DNA of 64,000 nucleotides from Phycisphaerae bacterium (GTDB taxonomy: Bacteria > Planctomycetota > Phycisphaerae > Sedimentisphaerales > Anaerobacaceae): positions 1 to 64,000 of the forward strand of contig JAGOLX010000011.1 in the NCBI GenBank assembly GCA_017993835.1, given 5' to 3'. A program made the translations under genes and the position numbers. The notes beneath the pieces are model-generated. The model had not been told where the DNA came from, did not search any database, and was given only the letters and a program-made list of their open reading frames with translations. Below are positions 12,362-22,967 of this stretch, in pieces (position 1 is the first letter of the stretch; each line of letters begins with the position of its first letter).

Positions 12362-12566
12362 TATTGGGCCAGGCGACAGGAGGGCAGTCCATGGTCGGTC
12401 GGCGTCCGCCCGGATCCTCCTGGCAGTACGCGCGGGGCACCGGGGCCGACTGTCGTCTCGCAGTCCTATAAAACAAGCAGCGAGAATCCGGTTGATAATC
12501 GGATCGCCGCGTCCATGCGATACCGCCAAATAGTCCACCAAAATGGGATCGTGGGGTAATTTGGGC

Positions 12567-12595
12567 TTGACAAAGGAGGTGAGTTCTGGTAAAGT
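12567..12595 (+). promoter_or_regulatory. Sigma-70-type promoter of the chaperone-like and secretin genes
   Basis: TTGACA at 12567-12572, 17-base spacer, TAAAGT at 12590-12595. The start site would be near 12602. Confidence 0.6.
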
Positions 12596-12834
12596 GGGTA
12601 ATATCATATGTGGGGCTTTCGTCAGAGCATCATGACGGCTCTGATCAGGAGGCGGCACCATGGGTTGGGGGTGTCTCGCAGAAATCGCCAGAAACGGGGC
12701 AAGTACCTTCTCTGGATTGCCGAAGAGACCGCAGAAACGGCATTGGGCTGACATCAGGTATTCTGTGTCTCGGGGGCAGGGATCGAAGAATCTACGAGAA
12801 CTGGAGTAGTCAAATGGTGTATGGAGAAGAATCA

Positions 12835-14583
12835 ATGAGAGCGGAGCGAAATCTCCCGGTGTGCCGGACGGGGCGCCAAGCGAGTCTGACCGGCAGGTCC
12901 TGGGGTGCAATCCTCGTCATGGCGGCGGTTATGCTCTCGACCGGAGGGTCTGCCTTCGCCGACTTTCTCGTTCAGCCGATTACCATCAAGAAGCAGGTCT
13001 ACCCGGGCAGATCCGTCAAACTCGATTTCAAGGTAGAGAATATCTCCAGAGATACGACCGAGCGTGTGTTTCTGCGACTGGGCGAGTTGACCCAGGACGC
13101 CAATGGCGTCTGGACCGAGGTCGATCCGAACAATCCCCAAGGCGTGGACCTGTCGAAGCTGCGGAGCTGCAAGAGCTGGCTGGACTGCCCGGTCGCCGAC
13201 GTGGTGGTGGATCCCTACCAGGCGGTTCCGGTCCCCATGGTCGCCAACGTCCCCGGCGGCGCGCGAGGTTTCTACTTCGCCGTGCTGATTGCCGGGACTG
13301 AGCCGCGCCGGGTGGAACTCGACGGCGCCGGTGCCCTGGTCGGATTGCGGTACGTGGTCCCGGTTATTCTGGAGGTGCAGGGTGTTCCGTTGCCCCACCA
13401 GGTCGCGGTGACGGACCTGGACCTGAACTTCCGCAAGGCGACCCTGGACAGGCCCACCGCGGCGGTGATCGCCTCGATGAGCATCGCGAACAGCGGCGGC
13501 ACCTACTCGCGTCTGAAGGGCTTGTTGCGCGTATTCCAGGAATCCGGCGGCAACTGGAAGAGGATTGCCGATTTGACGCTTCCCGAATGCGGCATCATTC
13601 CGAGTGTTTCGCTCAGTCTCAAGAAGGATCTCGGGATGCTGCTGCCGAGCGGCAAGTACCGGATGGAAGGCTATCTGTACGTGGACGGACGCCGGGGCAG
13701 TGCGGTTCAGAAGGAGTTCGACTTCGAGGGCGACAATCGCGTCGTCGATCCGCGGACCATCGCACCGATCGCTGTGGACAAGGACAACCTGTTGATCGAC
13801 ATCGTCCCCGGCGGCAATCGCGGCGGGTCCGTCATGTTGACGAATGAGTCGGAAGACCCGGTGACGGTGGCCGTGGAGCTGACGCTGCCGCCGCACATGC
13901 GCGGCGCCAATAGCGGCCGCAATGTCCGCGGCGACAATCTCGACTGCTCCCAGTGGGTGACCGTGATGCCCGAGGAGCTTACGCTCCCTCGCTACGGCCG
14001 GCGAGGCGTGAACCTGCTCGTGAAGATGCCGGCCACGGCCACGGACTACTCGAACTACTATGGCACGCTGCGACTGCACGCGACGCATGACGACGGCTCG
14101 CCGGCGGGAATGAGGACCGTCAATGTCTGCTTGACCAACCCCAAGGCGGAGCGGACGAACTACCTCGACCCGCTGGAGTTCTACCTGTCCCAAGCGGGGC
14201 CCGGGCGCTACATCGCGACGTCCTTCTTCAACAACAACGGCGTGACCCACGTCTGGCCCAAGTGCCGCGGCGTCTTGACCGGGACCGGCGACAACAAGTA
14301 CAAGCAGTTCCTCATGGAATCCGCCGGCCAGCCGGGGATCCAGTTGCCCTTGGAGAAACGGCAGTTCTCGGGCGTGTTGGATTTGTCCGATATCCCGGAG
14401 GGGGTCTATCGTCTGACCGCGGTTCTGGAGTACTCGAACAGCCCGAACACGCCGGCAAGCGAGAGTGCCCAGAACCAGATTCTCGTCGAGGTGTATGAGC
14501 AGGACGGGCAGAAATCGGCGAGAATCGCAGAGTGGACCCAGGCGCCGGACGGAAAGGTCGGAAGGACGATCATCAAGTTGTAG
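12835..14583 (+). CDS. Secreted Ig-fold protein, chaperone/DUF916-like
   Basis: This exported 582-residue protein (from 12835) has its signal peptide ending at SAFA. The mature N-terminus, FLVQPITIKKQVYPGRSVKL, leads into a beta-sandwich with the pattern of pilus-chaperone and DUF916-type Ig domains: a pG-x-x-v-x-l-x-f-x-V-x-N strand pair and later VPGGARGFYFAVLIAG. At least two more beta domains follow. There is no C-terminal membrane helix, so it is probably periplasmic or surface-associated. ATG 12835 has GGAG eight bases upstream; ATG 12814 also has a good site and cannot be excluded. The secretin gene follows after 113 bases. The family link is structural inference only. Confidence 0.6.
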   Translation: MRAERNLPVCRTGRQASLTGRSWGAILVMAAVMLSTGGSAFADFLVQPITIKKQVYPGRSVKLDFKVENISRDTTERVFLRLGELTQDANGVWTEVDPNNPQGVDLSKLRSCKSWLDCPVADVVVDPYQAVPVPMVANVPGGARGFYFAVLIAGTEPRRVELDGAGALVGLRYVVPVILEVQGVPLPHQVAVTDLDLNFRKATLDRPTAAVIASMSIANSGGTYSRLKGLLRVFQESGGNWKRIADLTLPECGIIPSVSLSLKKDLGMLLPSGKYRMEGYLYVDGRRGSAVQKEFDFEGDNRVVDPRTIAPIAVDKDNLLIDIVPGGNRGGSVMLTNESEDPVTVAVELTLPPHMRGANSGRNVRGDNLDCSQWVTVMPEELTLPRYGRRGVNLLVKMPATATDYSNYYGTLRLHATHDDGSPAGMRTVNVCLTNPKAERTNYLDPLEFYLSQAGPGRYIATSFFNNNGVTHVWPKCRGVLTGTGDNKYKQFLMESAGQPGIQLPLEKRQFSGVLDLSDIPEGVYRLTAVLEYSNSPNTPASESAQNQILVEVYEQDGQKSARIAEWTQAPDGKVGRTIIKL

Positions 14584-14696
14584 TACGTTTGTAGCATACG
14601 GCAGGGGAGGTTTTTGCTAAAGCAGGGCGCGGGATTGCCGATACAGGTTAAGCCGTCGGACGGCGTAGTAGCGGCTGCAGAAAGGGACCTTTACCT

Positions 14697-17600
14697 ATGG
14701 CCAGGAGACATTTCGGTACACTACCTTTAGGCGGGATGATTGCCCTGTGTGCGATCCTACTGGTCGCGCCGGAGGCCCGCAGCCAGGTCAGCGTGAGAAA
14801 GAAGATGTTCACCATCTCGGGCAAGACAGGCCTGGCGGATGTGACATTACAGGTCTCTCCCGGCTCGAAGACCGTCCAGACGGACGCGGACGGCGCCTAC
14901 AGCGTCGAGGTCGAGGTCGGCTGGTCCGGCAAGATCACGCCCACCAAGACCGGGTTCATGTTCGATCCGGTGGAGCGGAGCTATGCCACGAGGGTCACGG
15001 CGAACCTGGTCGACCAGGATTTCACGCCGGAGCGGCTGAAGTTCACGATCGCGGGGTCCGTGGGGATGCCGGGCATCTCCCTGAACGGCTTTCCTACCGA
15101 CGTGGTCAGCGACGACAAGGGACGCTACTCGGTTACGGTCGATTACGGCTGGAATGGAACCGTTGCGCCCGTGCTGGCCGGGTATCGTTTCGAGCCCGAG
15201 AGCCGGGCCTACCCCGAGGTGACCAAGAGCAGTCCCCAGGACGACTACAAGCCCGCCAAGTTGACCTTCATCCTCTCCGGGTCGGTCGGCAAGCCGGGAA
15301 TCCCCATTCAGGTCGCGCCCAGCGATGCGCAAGTGGTCTCCGGCGCGGATGGCCTGTATCGCGTCGAGGTCCCCTATGCCTGGAGCGGCAGCATCACGCC
15401 GCAGAAGGACGGTCACCTGTTCGACCCCAACGGCCGCACGTATACGGACGTCGTCGAGAGCCAATCCAACGAGGATTACAGCGTGCAGGTTCTGTCCTAT
15501 GTGATTTCGGGCTCCGTCGGCCAGGCCGGCGTGGCCCTCAAGGGGTTCCCCGAGGACATCGTGAGCGACGAGAACGGCTACTACAGCGTCTCGGTCGAGC
15601 ACGGGTGGTCTGCAACGATCACGCCCGAGAAGCCGGGCTGGAAGTTCAACCCACCGTCGAGAGACTACAAGTCGGTGACCGTGGCGCACGAGAACGACAA
15701 CTACGAAGCGAGCGAGGTATACCTGACGATCGAAGGCGAGACCGGCACCCCCGAGGCAAATGTGGTGGGTCTCCCCACGGGTTCCCTGACCAGTGACAAA
15801 AAGGGTCGCTACACCGCGAAGGTCTCGTACGGCTGGATCGGCACCATTGTCCCGCAGAAAGACGGCTATCTCTTCGATCCGCCGCAGCGGGAGTACGCCG
15901 GCATCACGGCGGATCAGTTGAATCAGAATTTCAAGGCAGAGAAGATCTACTATGAGATCTCCGGAAATGTCCGCCTGCCTGGTGTCACCCTGAAAGGGAC
16001 CGCGGGATTCCCCGCCGGCGTCGTCTCGAAAGCGGATGGGTCCTACACCGCCAAGGTCGAGTGGAACTGGAAGGGAAAGGTGACCCCGACGAAACCCGGG
16101 TTCATGTTCGAGCCCGCGGAACGGGAATACCTGGCGGTGAACATGCCGCAAGTGAACGAGGATTATACCGCGCGGACGATCCAGCACGCGATCTCCGGCA
16201 AGATCCTCGACAAGAAGAACGACCCGATCCCGGGCGTGCCCATCACCGCCGAGGGCAACTTCCCGGTCGAACCGGCCGTGACGGACATGGACGGCGCCTT
16301 CGTGCTCAAGGTGGACCACAACTGGAAGGGCAAAGTTACGGCCAAGCTGGACGGCTGGATCTTCACCCCGGCCGTGAAATCGTTCGAAGCGTCGCCGGTG
16401 ACCGGTCCGGTCACCATCGCGACGATCACGGGCGAGATCAAGATGCTCACCCTCTCGGGCGTCATCAAGTACGACCCGAAGACGCCGATCGTGGGCGTGA
16501 AAGCCACCGCGGAGCCGAACGACGGCACCGTGTCGGGCATGACGGATGCCTCGGGTCGGTACAATGTCAAGGTGCCCTATGGCTGGAGCGGTGCGCTGAG
16601 CTTTGCGCACCCGGAGTTCATCATCGATGCGAACTACAACTACACGGATGTGATCGAGGACTTCGACGAATCCGCGCCGAAGAGGACGGTGCCGCCGATT
16701 CCGGATAGGACCACGACTCCGGATAGGACCACGACTCCGGATAGGGCCACGACTCCGGATAGGGCCACGACTCCGGATCGGGCCACGACTCCGGACACGA
16801 CCACGACTCAAGGCCCAGACACGACGGGGACGGACACCGCTGCGTTGATGCGCAAACTGGACGAGGTTGTGAAAGAGCAGGAAGCTCTGATGAAGCTGCC
16901 GCCCGATGCGGCCAATCAGACGAAGCTGCTGGAGCTGGTTCGCCAGGAGGCGTTCATTCGCCAGATGATTGAGGGTCGCGGCACTGGCCAGACCCCGGTG
17001 ATCGACGGTCAGTCATCGGGAGACCAAAGGGCCCGGTCCACAGAGGGCATGCCGAAGCTGCACAGTGCTCTCGGGGAGCTTGCCCGCCGGACGAACACGA
17101 AGATCGCCGTCGATCTGACGGTGAAGGACGAGCCCACCACGGTTGGCGTCGACAGCGTGACGGGTCTGTCCGTCGAGCAGGGCCTCCAGCAGATCCTCGA
17201 TGGGGTCGCGAAGAAGAAGTACACGTTCCGCGTCCAGCCCGACAACACGTATCTGGTCTACTATCCGCTGAGCAACATGTACATGGCCGATACGAAGATC
17301 GTGGACGCCTTGGCCACCATCACCAGCGAAGTGGGCGTGCCGATCATCTGCGACCCCAACGTGGCTCTGAATACGACGGCCAGCTTCACCGAGGTGCCGC
17401 TGGAAGAGGCTATGGAGATGATCCTGACGGGTACGTCGTACTCCTTCAAGAGAATCGGAAACTACTACCTGGTCGGCGACAACCGTCCCACGAGTACCTC
17501 TTTCCACCAACTGATGGTGACTCGCTACCTGCAGCTCAACAACACGACGCCGACGCGGATGAAGAACCTCTTGGCCGACCAGTACAAGCGTTACGTCCAG

Positions 17601-18524
17601 GCCGAGACTCCGAATGAGCAAGATCCGAACGATCAGGGCCATCTGCTCACGATCACTGCGCCGTCCGAGATCGCGGACAGGATCGTGGAACTCGTCCGAC
17701 GCTTTGACATGCGTCGTCGGCAGGTGCTGCTCGATGCCCGCGTCGTGGCGATGGAGAACACCAACCAGTTGAACCTGGGCGTCCAATGGGATTTCCCGGC
17801 AGCCAGCTATGGTCAGGTGCTCCTGGACGGAGATTGGACGAAGATCTTCTCGATCGGCTATACGGCCGACGAGGGCTTCACGAACGCCCTGATGGCGAAG
17901 TTGAACGCCCTGCAGGCGGACCACAAGCTGGAGATCGTCGCCAATCCGCAACTGACCGCCCAGGACGGGAGCCAGGCGGAGCTGCGGTCGATCCGGGAAG
18001 AATGGTTCATGATGACCAGTACCGGTCAGAACACGATCTACTCGAACTCGGAGCTCGAGAAGATCGAGTCCGGTACGGTCCTGACGATCACGCCGCGCAT
18101 CGGCGACAACAACGAAATCACGCTCGATTTTGCGGTCGAGGTCAGCGACAGCATCGCCAGAGGTACTGAGAGCGAACTGCCCATTGTCAGCCGACGGCAG
18201 GCGAAGAGCCGCGTCACCATCAAAGACGGCGGTACCGCTGCCCTGGCCGGATTGACGGAAACCCAGACCCGCAATGCGCAGTCGCGCGTGCCCGGCCTGG
18301 GAAGACTCCCCATTCTCGGTCGACTGTTCCGCAACGACAACGACGAGAGGGGCACGCGGGAGATTGCGGTGTTCGTGACTGCCAACCTGGTTCCGGAAGA
18401 CGGCCAGTTGGGAGCGAGCCGGCCTCGCGGTGCGGAGGCACTGGCCGTGAACGACCCGTCGCGTCCGGCCGGAGCGGAGTTCAGAAGCGGTCTGGAGGCC
18501 TCTCTGAGAAATCAGTCGCAATAA
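14697..18524 (+). CDS. Secretin with eight N-terminal Ig/CarboxypepD-like repeats
   Basis: This is an outer-membrane channel protein of the type II/III secretion and type IV pilus secretin family, 1275 residues. After the signal peptide (about 1-30) come eight beta-domain repeats of roughly 75-85 residues (about 37-650), each built like ISG..G.pGV.L.G...DVVSD..G.YSV.V.YGWSG.ITP.K.G..F.P..R.Y. A threonine-proline linker of PDRTTT/PDRATT units (about 665-705) follows, then a helical segment, ring-forming N-domains (about 780-1000) and the secretin core. The core ends with the signature VPGLGRLPILGRLF near residue 1205. Ordinary GspD or PilQ proteins are 600-750 residues and lack such repeats. 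No GspE, GspF or pilus ATPase gene is nearby. Confidence 0.85.
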   Translation: MARRHFGTLPLGGMIALCAILLVAPEARSQVSVRKKMFTISGKTGLADVTLQVSPGSKTVQTDADGAYSVEVEVGWSGKITPTKTGFMFDPVERSYATRVTANLVDQDFTPERLKFTIAGSVGMPGISLNGFPTDVVSDDKGRYSVTVDYGWNGTVAPVLAGYRFEPESRAYPEVTKSSPQDDYKPAKLTFILSGSVGKPGIPIQVAPSDAQVVSGADGLYRVEVPYAWSGSITPQKDGHLFDPNGRTYTDVVESQSNEDYSVQVLSYVISGSVGQAGVALKGFPEDIVSDENGYYSVSVEHGWSATITPEKPGWKFNPPSRDYKSVTVAHENDNYEASEVYLTIEGETGTPEANVVGLPTGSLTSDKKGRYTAKVSYGWIGTIVPQKDGYLFDPPQREYAGITADQLNQNFKAEKIYYEISGNVRLPGVTLKGTAGFPAGVVSKADGSYTAKVEWNWKGKVTPTKPGFMFEPAEREYLAVNMPQVNEDYTARTIQHAISGKILDKKNDPIPGVPITAEGNFPVEPAVTDMDGAFVLKVDHNWKGKVTAKLDGWIFTPAVKSFEASPVTGPVTIATITGEIKMLTLSGVIKYDPKTPIVGVKATAEPNDGTVSGMTDASGRYNVKVPYGWSGALSFAHPEFIIDANYNYTDVIEDFDESAPKRTVPPIPDRTTTPDRTTTPDRATTPDRATTPDRATTPDTTTTQGPDTTGTDTAALMRKLDEVVKEQEALMKLPPDAANQTKLLELVRQEAFIRQMIEGRGTGQTPVIDGQSSGDQRARSTEGMPKLHSALGELARRTNTKIAVDLTVKDEPTTVGVDSVTGLSVEQGLQQILDGVAKKKYTFRVQPDNTYLVYYPLSNMYMADTKIVDALATITSEVGVPIICDPNVALNTTASFTEVPLEEAMEMILTGTSYSFKRIGNYYLVGDNRPTSTSFHQLMVTRYLQLNNTTPTRMKNLLADQYKRYVQAETPNEQDPNDQGHLLTITAPSEIADRIVELVRRFDMRRRQVLLDARVVAMENTNQLNLGVQWDFPAASYGQVLLDGDWTKIFSIGYTADEGFTNALMAKLNALQADHKLEIVANPQLTAQDGSQAELRSIREEWFMMTSTGQNTIYSNSELEKIESGTVLTITPRIGDNNEITLDFAVEVSDSIARGTESELPIVSRRQAKSRVTIKDGGTAALAGLTETQTRNAQSRVPGLGRLPILGRLFRNDNDERGTREIAVFVTANLVPEDGQLGASRPRGAEALAVNDPSRPAGAEFRSGLEASLRNQSQ
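16701..16808 (+). repeat. Six tandem 18-bp repeats coding a Thr/Pro linker
   Basis: Six head-to-tail copies of an 18-base unit starting CCGGAT encode PDRTTT, PDRATT and PDTTTT. Copies 1-2 and 3-4 are identical in pairs, which suggests recent expansion by slippage. They sit exactly between the beta repeats and the secretin part of the gene. Confidence 0.9.
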
Positions 18525-18543
18525 GCAGTCAGGAGTGAGGAGC

Positions 18544-19101
18544 GTGGCAGCCGTGTTGAACTACCATGGATCCAAGTATGGCGCAATGACCGGGATGCAG
18601 CATTCTTCGCTGTCCCGGTCCGGGCCGGGGTCTCGTGACGTGATGAGTGGACCGGGCCTGTACGCAACCTGTCGTTTGCGGCACGTCCTTCGGGCCTGGG
18701 CTCTGCGGCTGGTTCTGATGCTTCTGGCGGTGCAGGCGGCGGGCTGTCAGAATTGGTTCCGACCCGTCGAATGGCCTGAACTCGGGTCCAGGGACGGGCA
18801 GCAACGGTCGCCGTATCGGGTCGTCCCGAAGCAGAGCATGAGCACGGCGAGCCTTGTCCCGGACGACATCGTGGCGATCATGCGGCGGATCGGCTTCATG
18901 GATGAGCAGGTTCTGGAACTGGGAACGGATCTGCACAACGCCCTGCGGTTCACGGGGGCCGCCGAGATCTTCTACAACAAAGAGAAACTGGCTATCTTCA
19001 TCGCCGACGGCAGCCTCGTGCGAGTCCGGTCCAAGATGGGGAGCGCCGACTACGACGTGGCAAACCATCGATTCGTCTCGCCTGGCCAGACGGAGGAGTA
19101 A
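18544..19101 (+). CDS. Lipoprotein-like protein downstream of the secretin
   Basis: I recognise no family. The protein is about 185 residues with an internal hydrophobic segment (ALRLVLMLLAVQAAGC) that looks like a lipoprotein signal ending in a cysteine, though Ala at -3 is not ideal. The mature part is about 115 residues and includes DDIVAIMRRIGFMDEQVLEL and a basic C-terminal half. The first 35 residues before the signal are poor, so the true start may lie further in, for example ATG 18643. GTG 18544 has AGGAG nine bases upstream. Placed 19 bases after the secretin gene, it could act as a pilotin-like partner; that is inference. Confidence 0.55.
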   Translation: MAAVLNYHGSKYGAMTGMQHSSLSRSGPGSRDVMSGPGLYATCRLRHVLRAWALRLVLMLLAVQAAGCQNWFRPVEWPELGSRDGQQRSPYRVVPKQSMSTASLVPDDIVAIMRRIGFMDEQVLELGTDLHNALRFTGAAEIFYNKEKLAIFIADGSLVRVRSKMGSADYDVANHRFVSPGQTEE

Positions 19102-19138
19102 CGCACTTTGTGATCAGCCGGCAGCCGGAGGAGGGTGA

Positions 19139-21466
<2,328 letters not shown>

Positions 21467-21467
21467 C

Positions 21468-22613
21468 GTGAACGCACAGGACGAGAAATTCATGCGGTCG
21501 GCCCTGATACTTGCGGCCAAGGGCATTGGAGCGGTTGAGCCGAACCCGGCGGTCGGGTGTGTCATCGTCAAGGGCGGGCAGATGATCGGCAAGGGTTATC
21601 ACAAGAAGTTCGGCGGTCCGCACGCGGAGGTGAACGCCATCGCGGATTGCGCGACGCTCCGGGTCCGCCCGGAGGGGGCGACGATGTACGTCACGCTCGA
21701 GCCGTGCTGTCACATGGGCAAGACCGGCCCGTGCACGCAGGCGATCCTCGACGCCCGCATCGCGCGGGTCATCGTCGCGACGGGGGACCCTTCGCCCCAT
21801 GCGAGCGGCCGGGGGCTCGAGCAGTTGCGCCGGGCCGGCGTGAAGGTGGAAGTGGGGGTGTGCGAAGAGGAGGCCCGCCTGCTGAACGCCCCGTTCCTCA
21901 AGCACGTCACGACCGGCAAGTGCTGGGTCGTCCTCAAGTGGGCCCAGAGCATCGACGGCAAGCTCGCCTACGTGGACCAGTCCTCGGAGAAGCGGTGGAT
22001 CACGAACGAGCTGAGCCGGGCCGACGCGCACCGGCTGCGCCGCCGGGTGGGGGCGATCGTGGTCGGGATCAACACGGTCCTGGCGGACGACCCCATGCTG
22101 ACGCCCAGGCCGAGCAAGGGAAAAAAGCCGATCCGAGTTGTCCTGGATAACACGCTGCGGATCCCGCTGAAGTCCCGCATCCTGCGGACGACGAAGACCA
22201 GTCCCGTTCTCGTCTGTACGCGCCAGGTCGCGGCCGAGGCAAACGCCAAACACGTCGAGCGGATTCGCAAGAGGGGGGCGGAGGTCCTCGCCTGCGCGGG
22301 TCCCGCGGAAACGACGGACCTGCCTTTCCTGCTGGATCAGTTGGCTGAGCGGGGTATTCAGCAAGTGCTCGTCGAGGGCGGTCCTCGCGTGCTGACCTCG
22401 TTCCTGCGGGAAGGGTTGGCCGACGAGATCTGCGTGTACGTGGCGCCGAAGATCCTCGGCGCCGACGGGACCGCATTCATCGGCGAGCCGATGACGGACC
22501 TGATGCAGGGCATCGCTCTGGATCACGTCCAGGTCAAGACCTTCGGCGAAGACGTCCGCCTGCGAGGATTGCTGGCCGATCCGAGCATCCAGCAGACGCC
22601 ACGCGAGAGGTGA
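21468..22613 (+). CDS. ribD: Riboflavin biosynthesis deaminase/reductase RibD
   Basis: This bifunctional cytoplasmic enzyme of riboflavin synthesis deaminates diaminohydroxyphosphoribosylaminopyrimidine and then reduces the ribosyl chain with NADPH. It has 381 residues. The deaminase domain (1-145) carries the zinc site H52-A-E and EPCCHMGKTGPC (C80 and C89). The reductase domain (about 150-370) has KWAQSIDGKLA, GINTVLADDPMLTPR and VEGGPRVLTSFL. The start is GTG 21468, one base after the ligA stop, so the pair is co-transcribed. No other rib genes are in the window. It is probably functional, with no missing motif. Confidence 0.95.
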   Translation: MNAQDEKFMRSALILAAKGIGAVEPNPAVGCVIVKGGQMIGKGYHKKFGGPHAEVNAIADCATLRVRPEGATMYVTLEPCCHMGKTGPCTQAILDARIARVIVATGDPSPHASGRGLEQLRRAGVKVEVGVCEEEARLLNAPFLKHVTTGKCWVVLKWAQSIDGKLAYVDQSSEKRWITNELSRADAHRLRRRVGAIVVGINTVLADDPMLTPRPSKGKKPIRVVLDNTLRIPLKSRILRTTKTSPVLVCTRQVAAEANAKHVERIRKRGAEVLACAGPAETTDLPFLLDQLAERGIQQVLVEGGPRVLTSFLREGLADEICVYVAPKILGADGTAFIGEPMTDLMQGIALDHVQVKTFGEDVRLRGLLADPSIQQTPRER

Positions 22614-22664
22614 GACGCAGGGCGGGTGTTTCTGCTTTTTCGCAGGGCGAAACCGCGAATCCAC

Positions 22665-22693
22665 TTGACCGGCCCGCGATCATGATGTATGAT
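22665..22693 (+). promoter_or_regulatory. Strong sigma-70-type promoter of a putative small RNA
   Basis: TTGACC at 22665-22670, 17-base spacer, TATGAT at 22688-22693. The predicted start, near 22700, falls on the first base of the closing stem of the RNA described next. Confidence 0.65.
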
Positions 22694-22699
22694 ATAGAT

Positions 22700-22830
22700 G
22701 TTGCGGGTGCAGACGGAGATCAGTGGGTCTCGCAAAGCACTACCCGCGGTATCGTGCGTATCTGGCACACCGCAACAAGGAGACCGGCCTACAACACGTT
22801 ATCATTTCTGCCGACCGGGTCTCCTTTTTT
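22700..22830 (+). ncRNA. Putative structured non-coding RNA, about 131 nt
   Basis: It starts at a near-consensus promoter and ends at an intrinsic terminator, with no coding frame between. The predicted 5' end GTTGCGG-GTGC (22700-22710) pairs with GCAC-A-CCGCAAC (about 22764-22775), enclosing a GC-rich inner region with a GAGATC...GGTCTC hairpin. A 5' end lying exactly on the stem argues for an independent RNA. It does not match tmRNA, RNase P, SRP RNA or a riboswitch I know. It could also be an attenuator for the DUF1080 gene 137 bases downstream. Confidence 0.5.
22777..22830 (+). terminator. Intrinsic terminator of the putative RNA
   Basis: AAGGAGACC (22777-22785) pairs with GGTCTCCTT (22818-22826), with six T at 22825-22830. 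The loop is long (about 32 bases) and has a short inner GGC/GCC pairing. Confidence 0.6.
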
Positions 22831-22967
22831 CATGCGCTCATCGAATCCACGCGAGCAGCCCGTGTCGAGCACCAGGGGTACTGATGCCGCTTGCGTTCCT
22901 TCCCGGCTTGTGGTCTCATGGCTCTGTCAGTCGCTTGGTCCGTCTGTCTGGAGAAGGAGATTAGGCC

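Larger units (their letters stand above)
12210..12834. other. Intergenic region with terminator-like stem, promoter and long leader
   Basis: No credible gene is seen. A 7-bp hairpin (GTTGCTG/CAGCAAC, 12263-12287) and an 11-bp stem (12320-12357) follow the upstream gene. A promoter at 12567-12595 starts a leader of about 230 bases before the chaperone-like gene; the leader contains several short repeats of a CGCAGAAA type. Confidence 0.45.

Noticed and set aside
12610-12834. Upstream extension of the Ig-fold protein
   Set aside because: The extra 75 codons lie in the predicted leader downstream of the promoter and lack a signal peptide; the signal begins only after 12835.
16701-16808. CRISPR array
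   Set aside because: The 18-bp units are contiguous without spacers and lie inside a coding frame, so they are a tandem coding repeat.
22700-22830. SRP RNA
   Set aside because: The conserved S-domain loop sequences of bacterial SRP RNA are missing.
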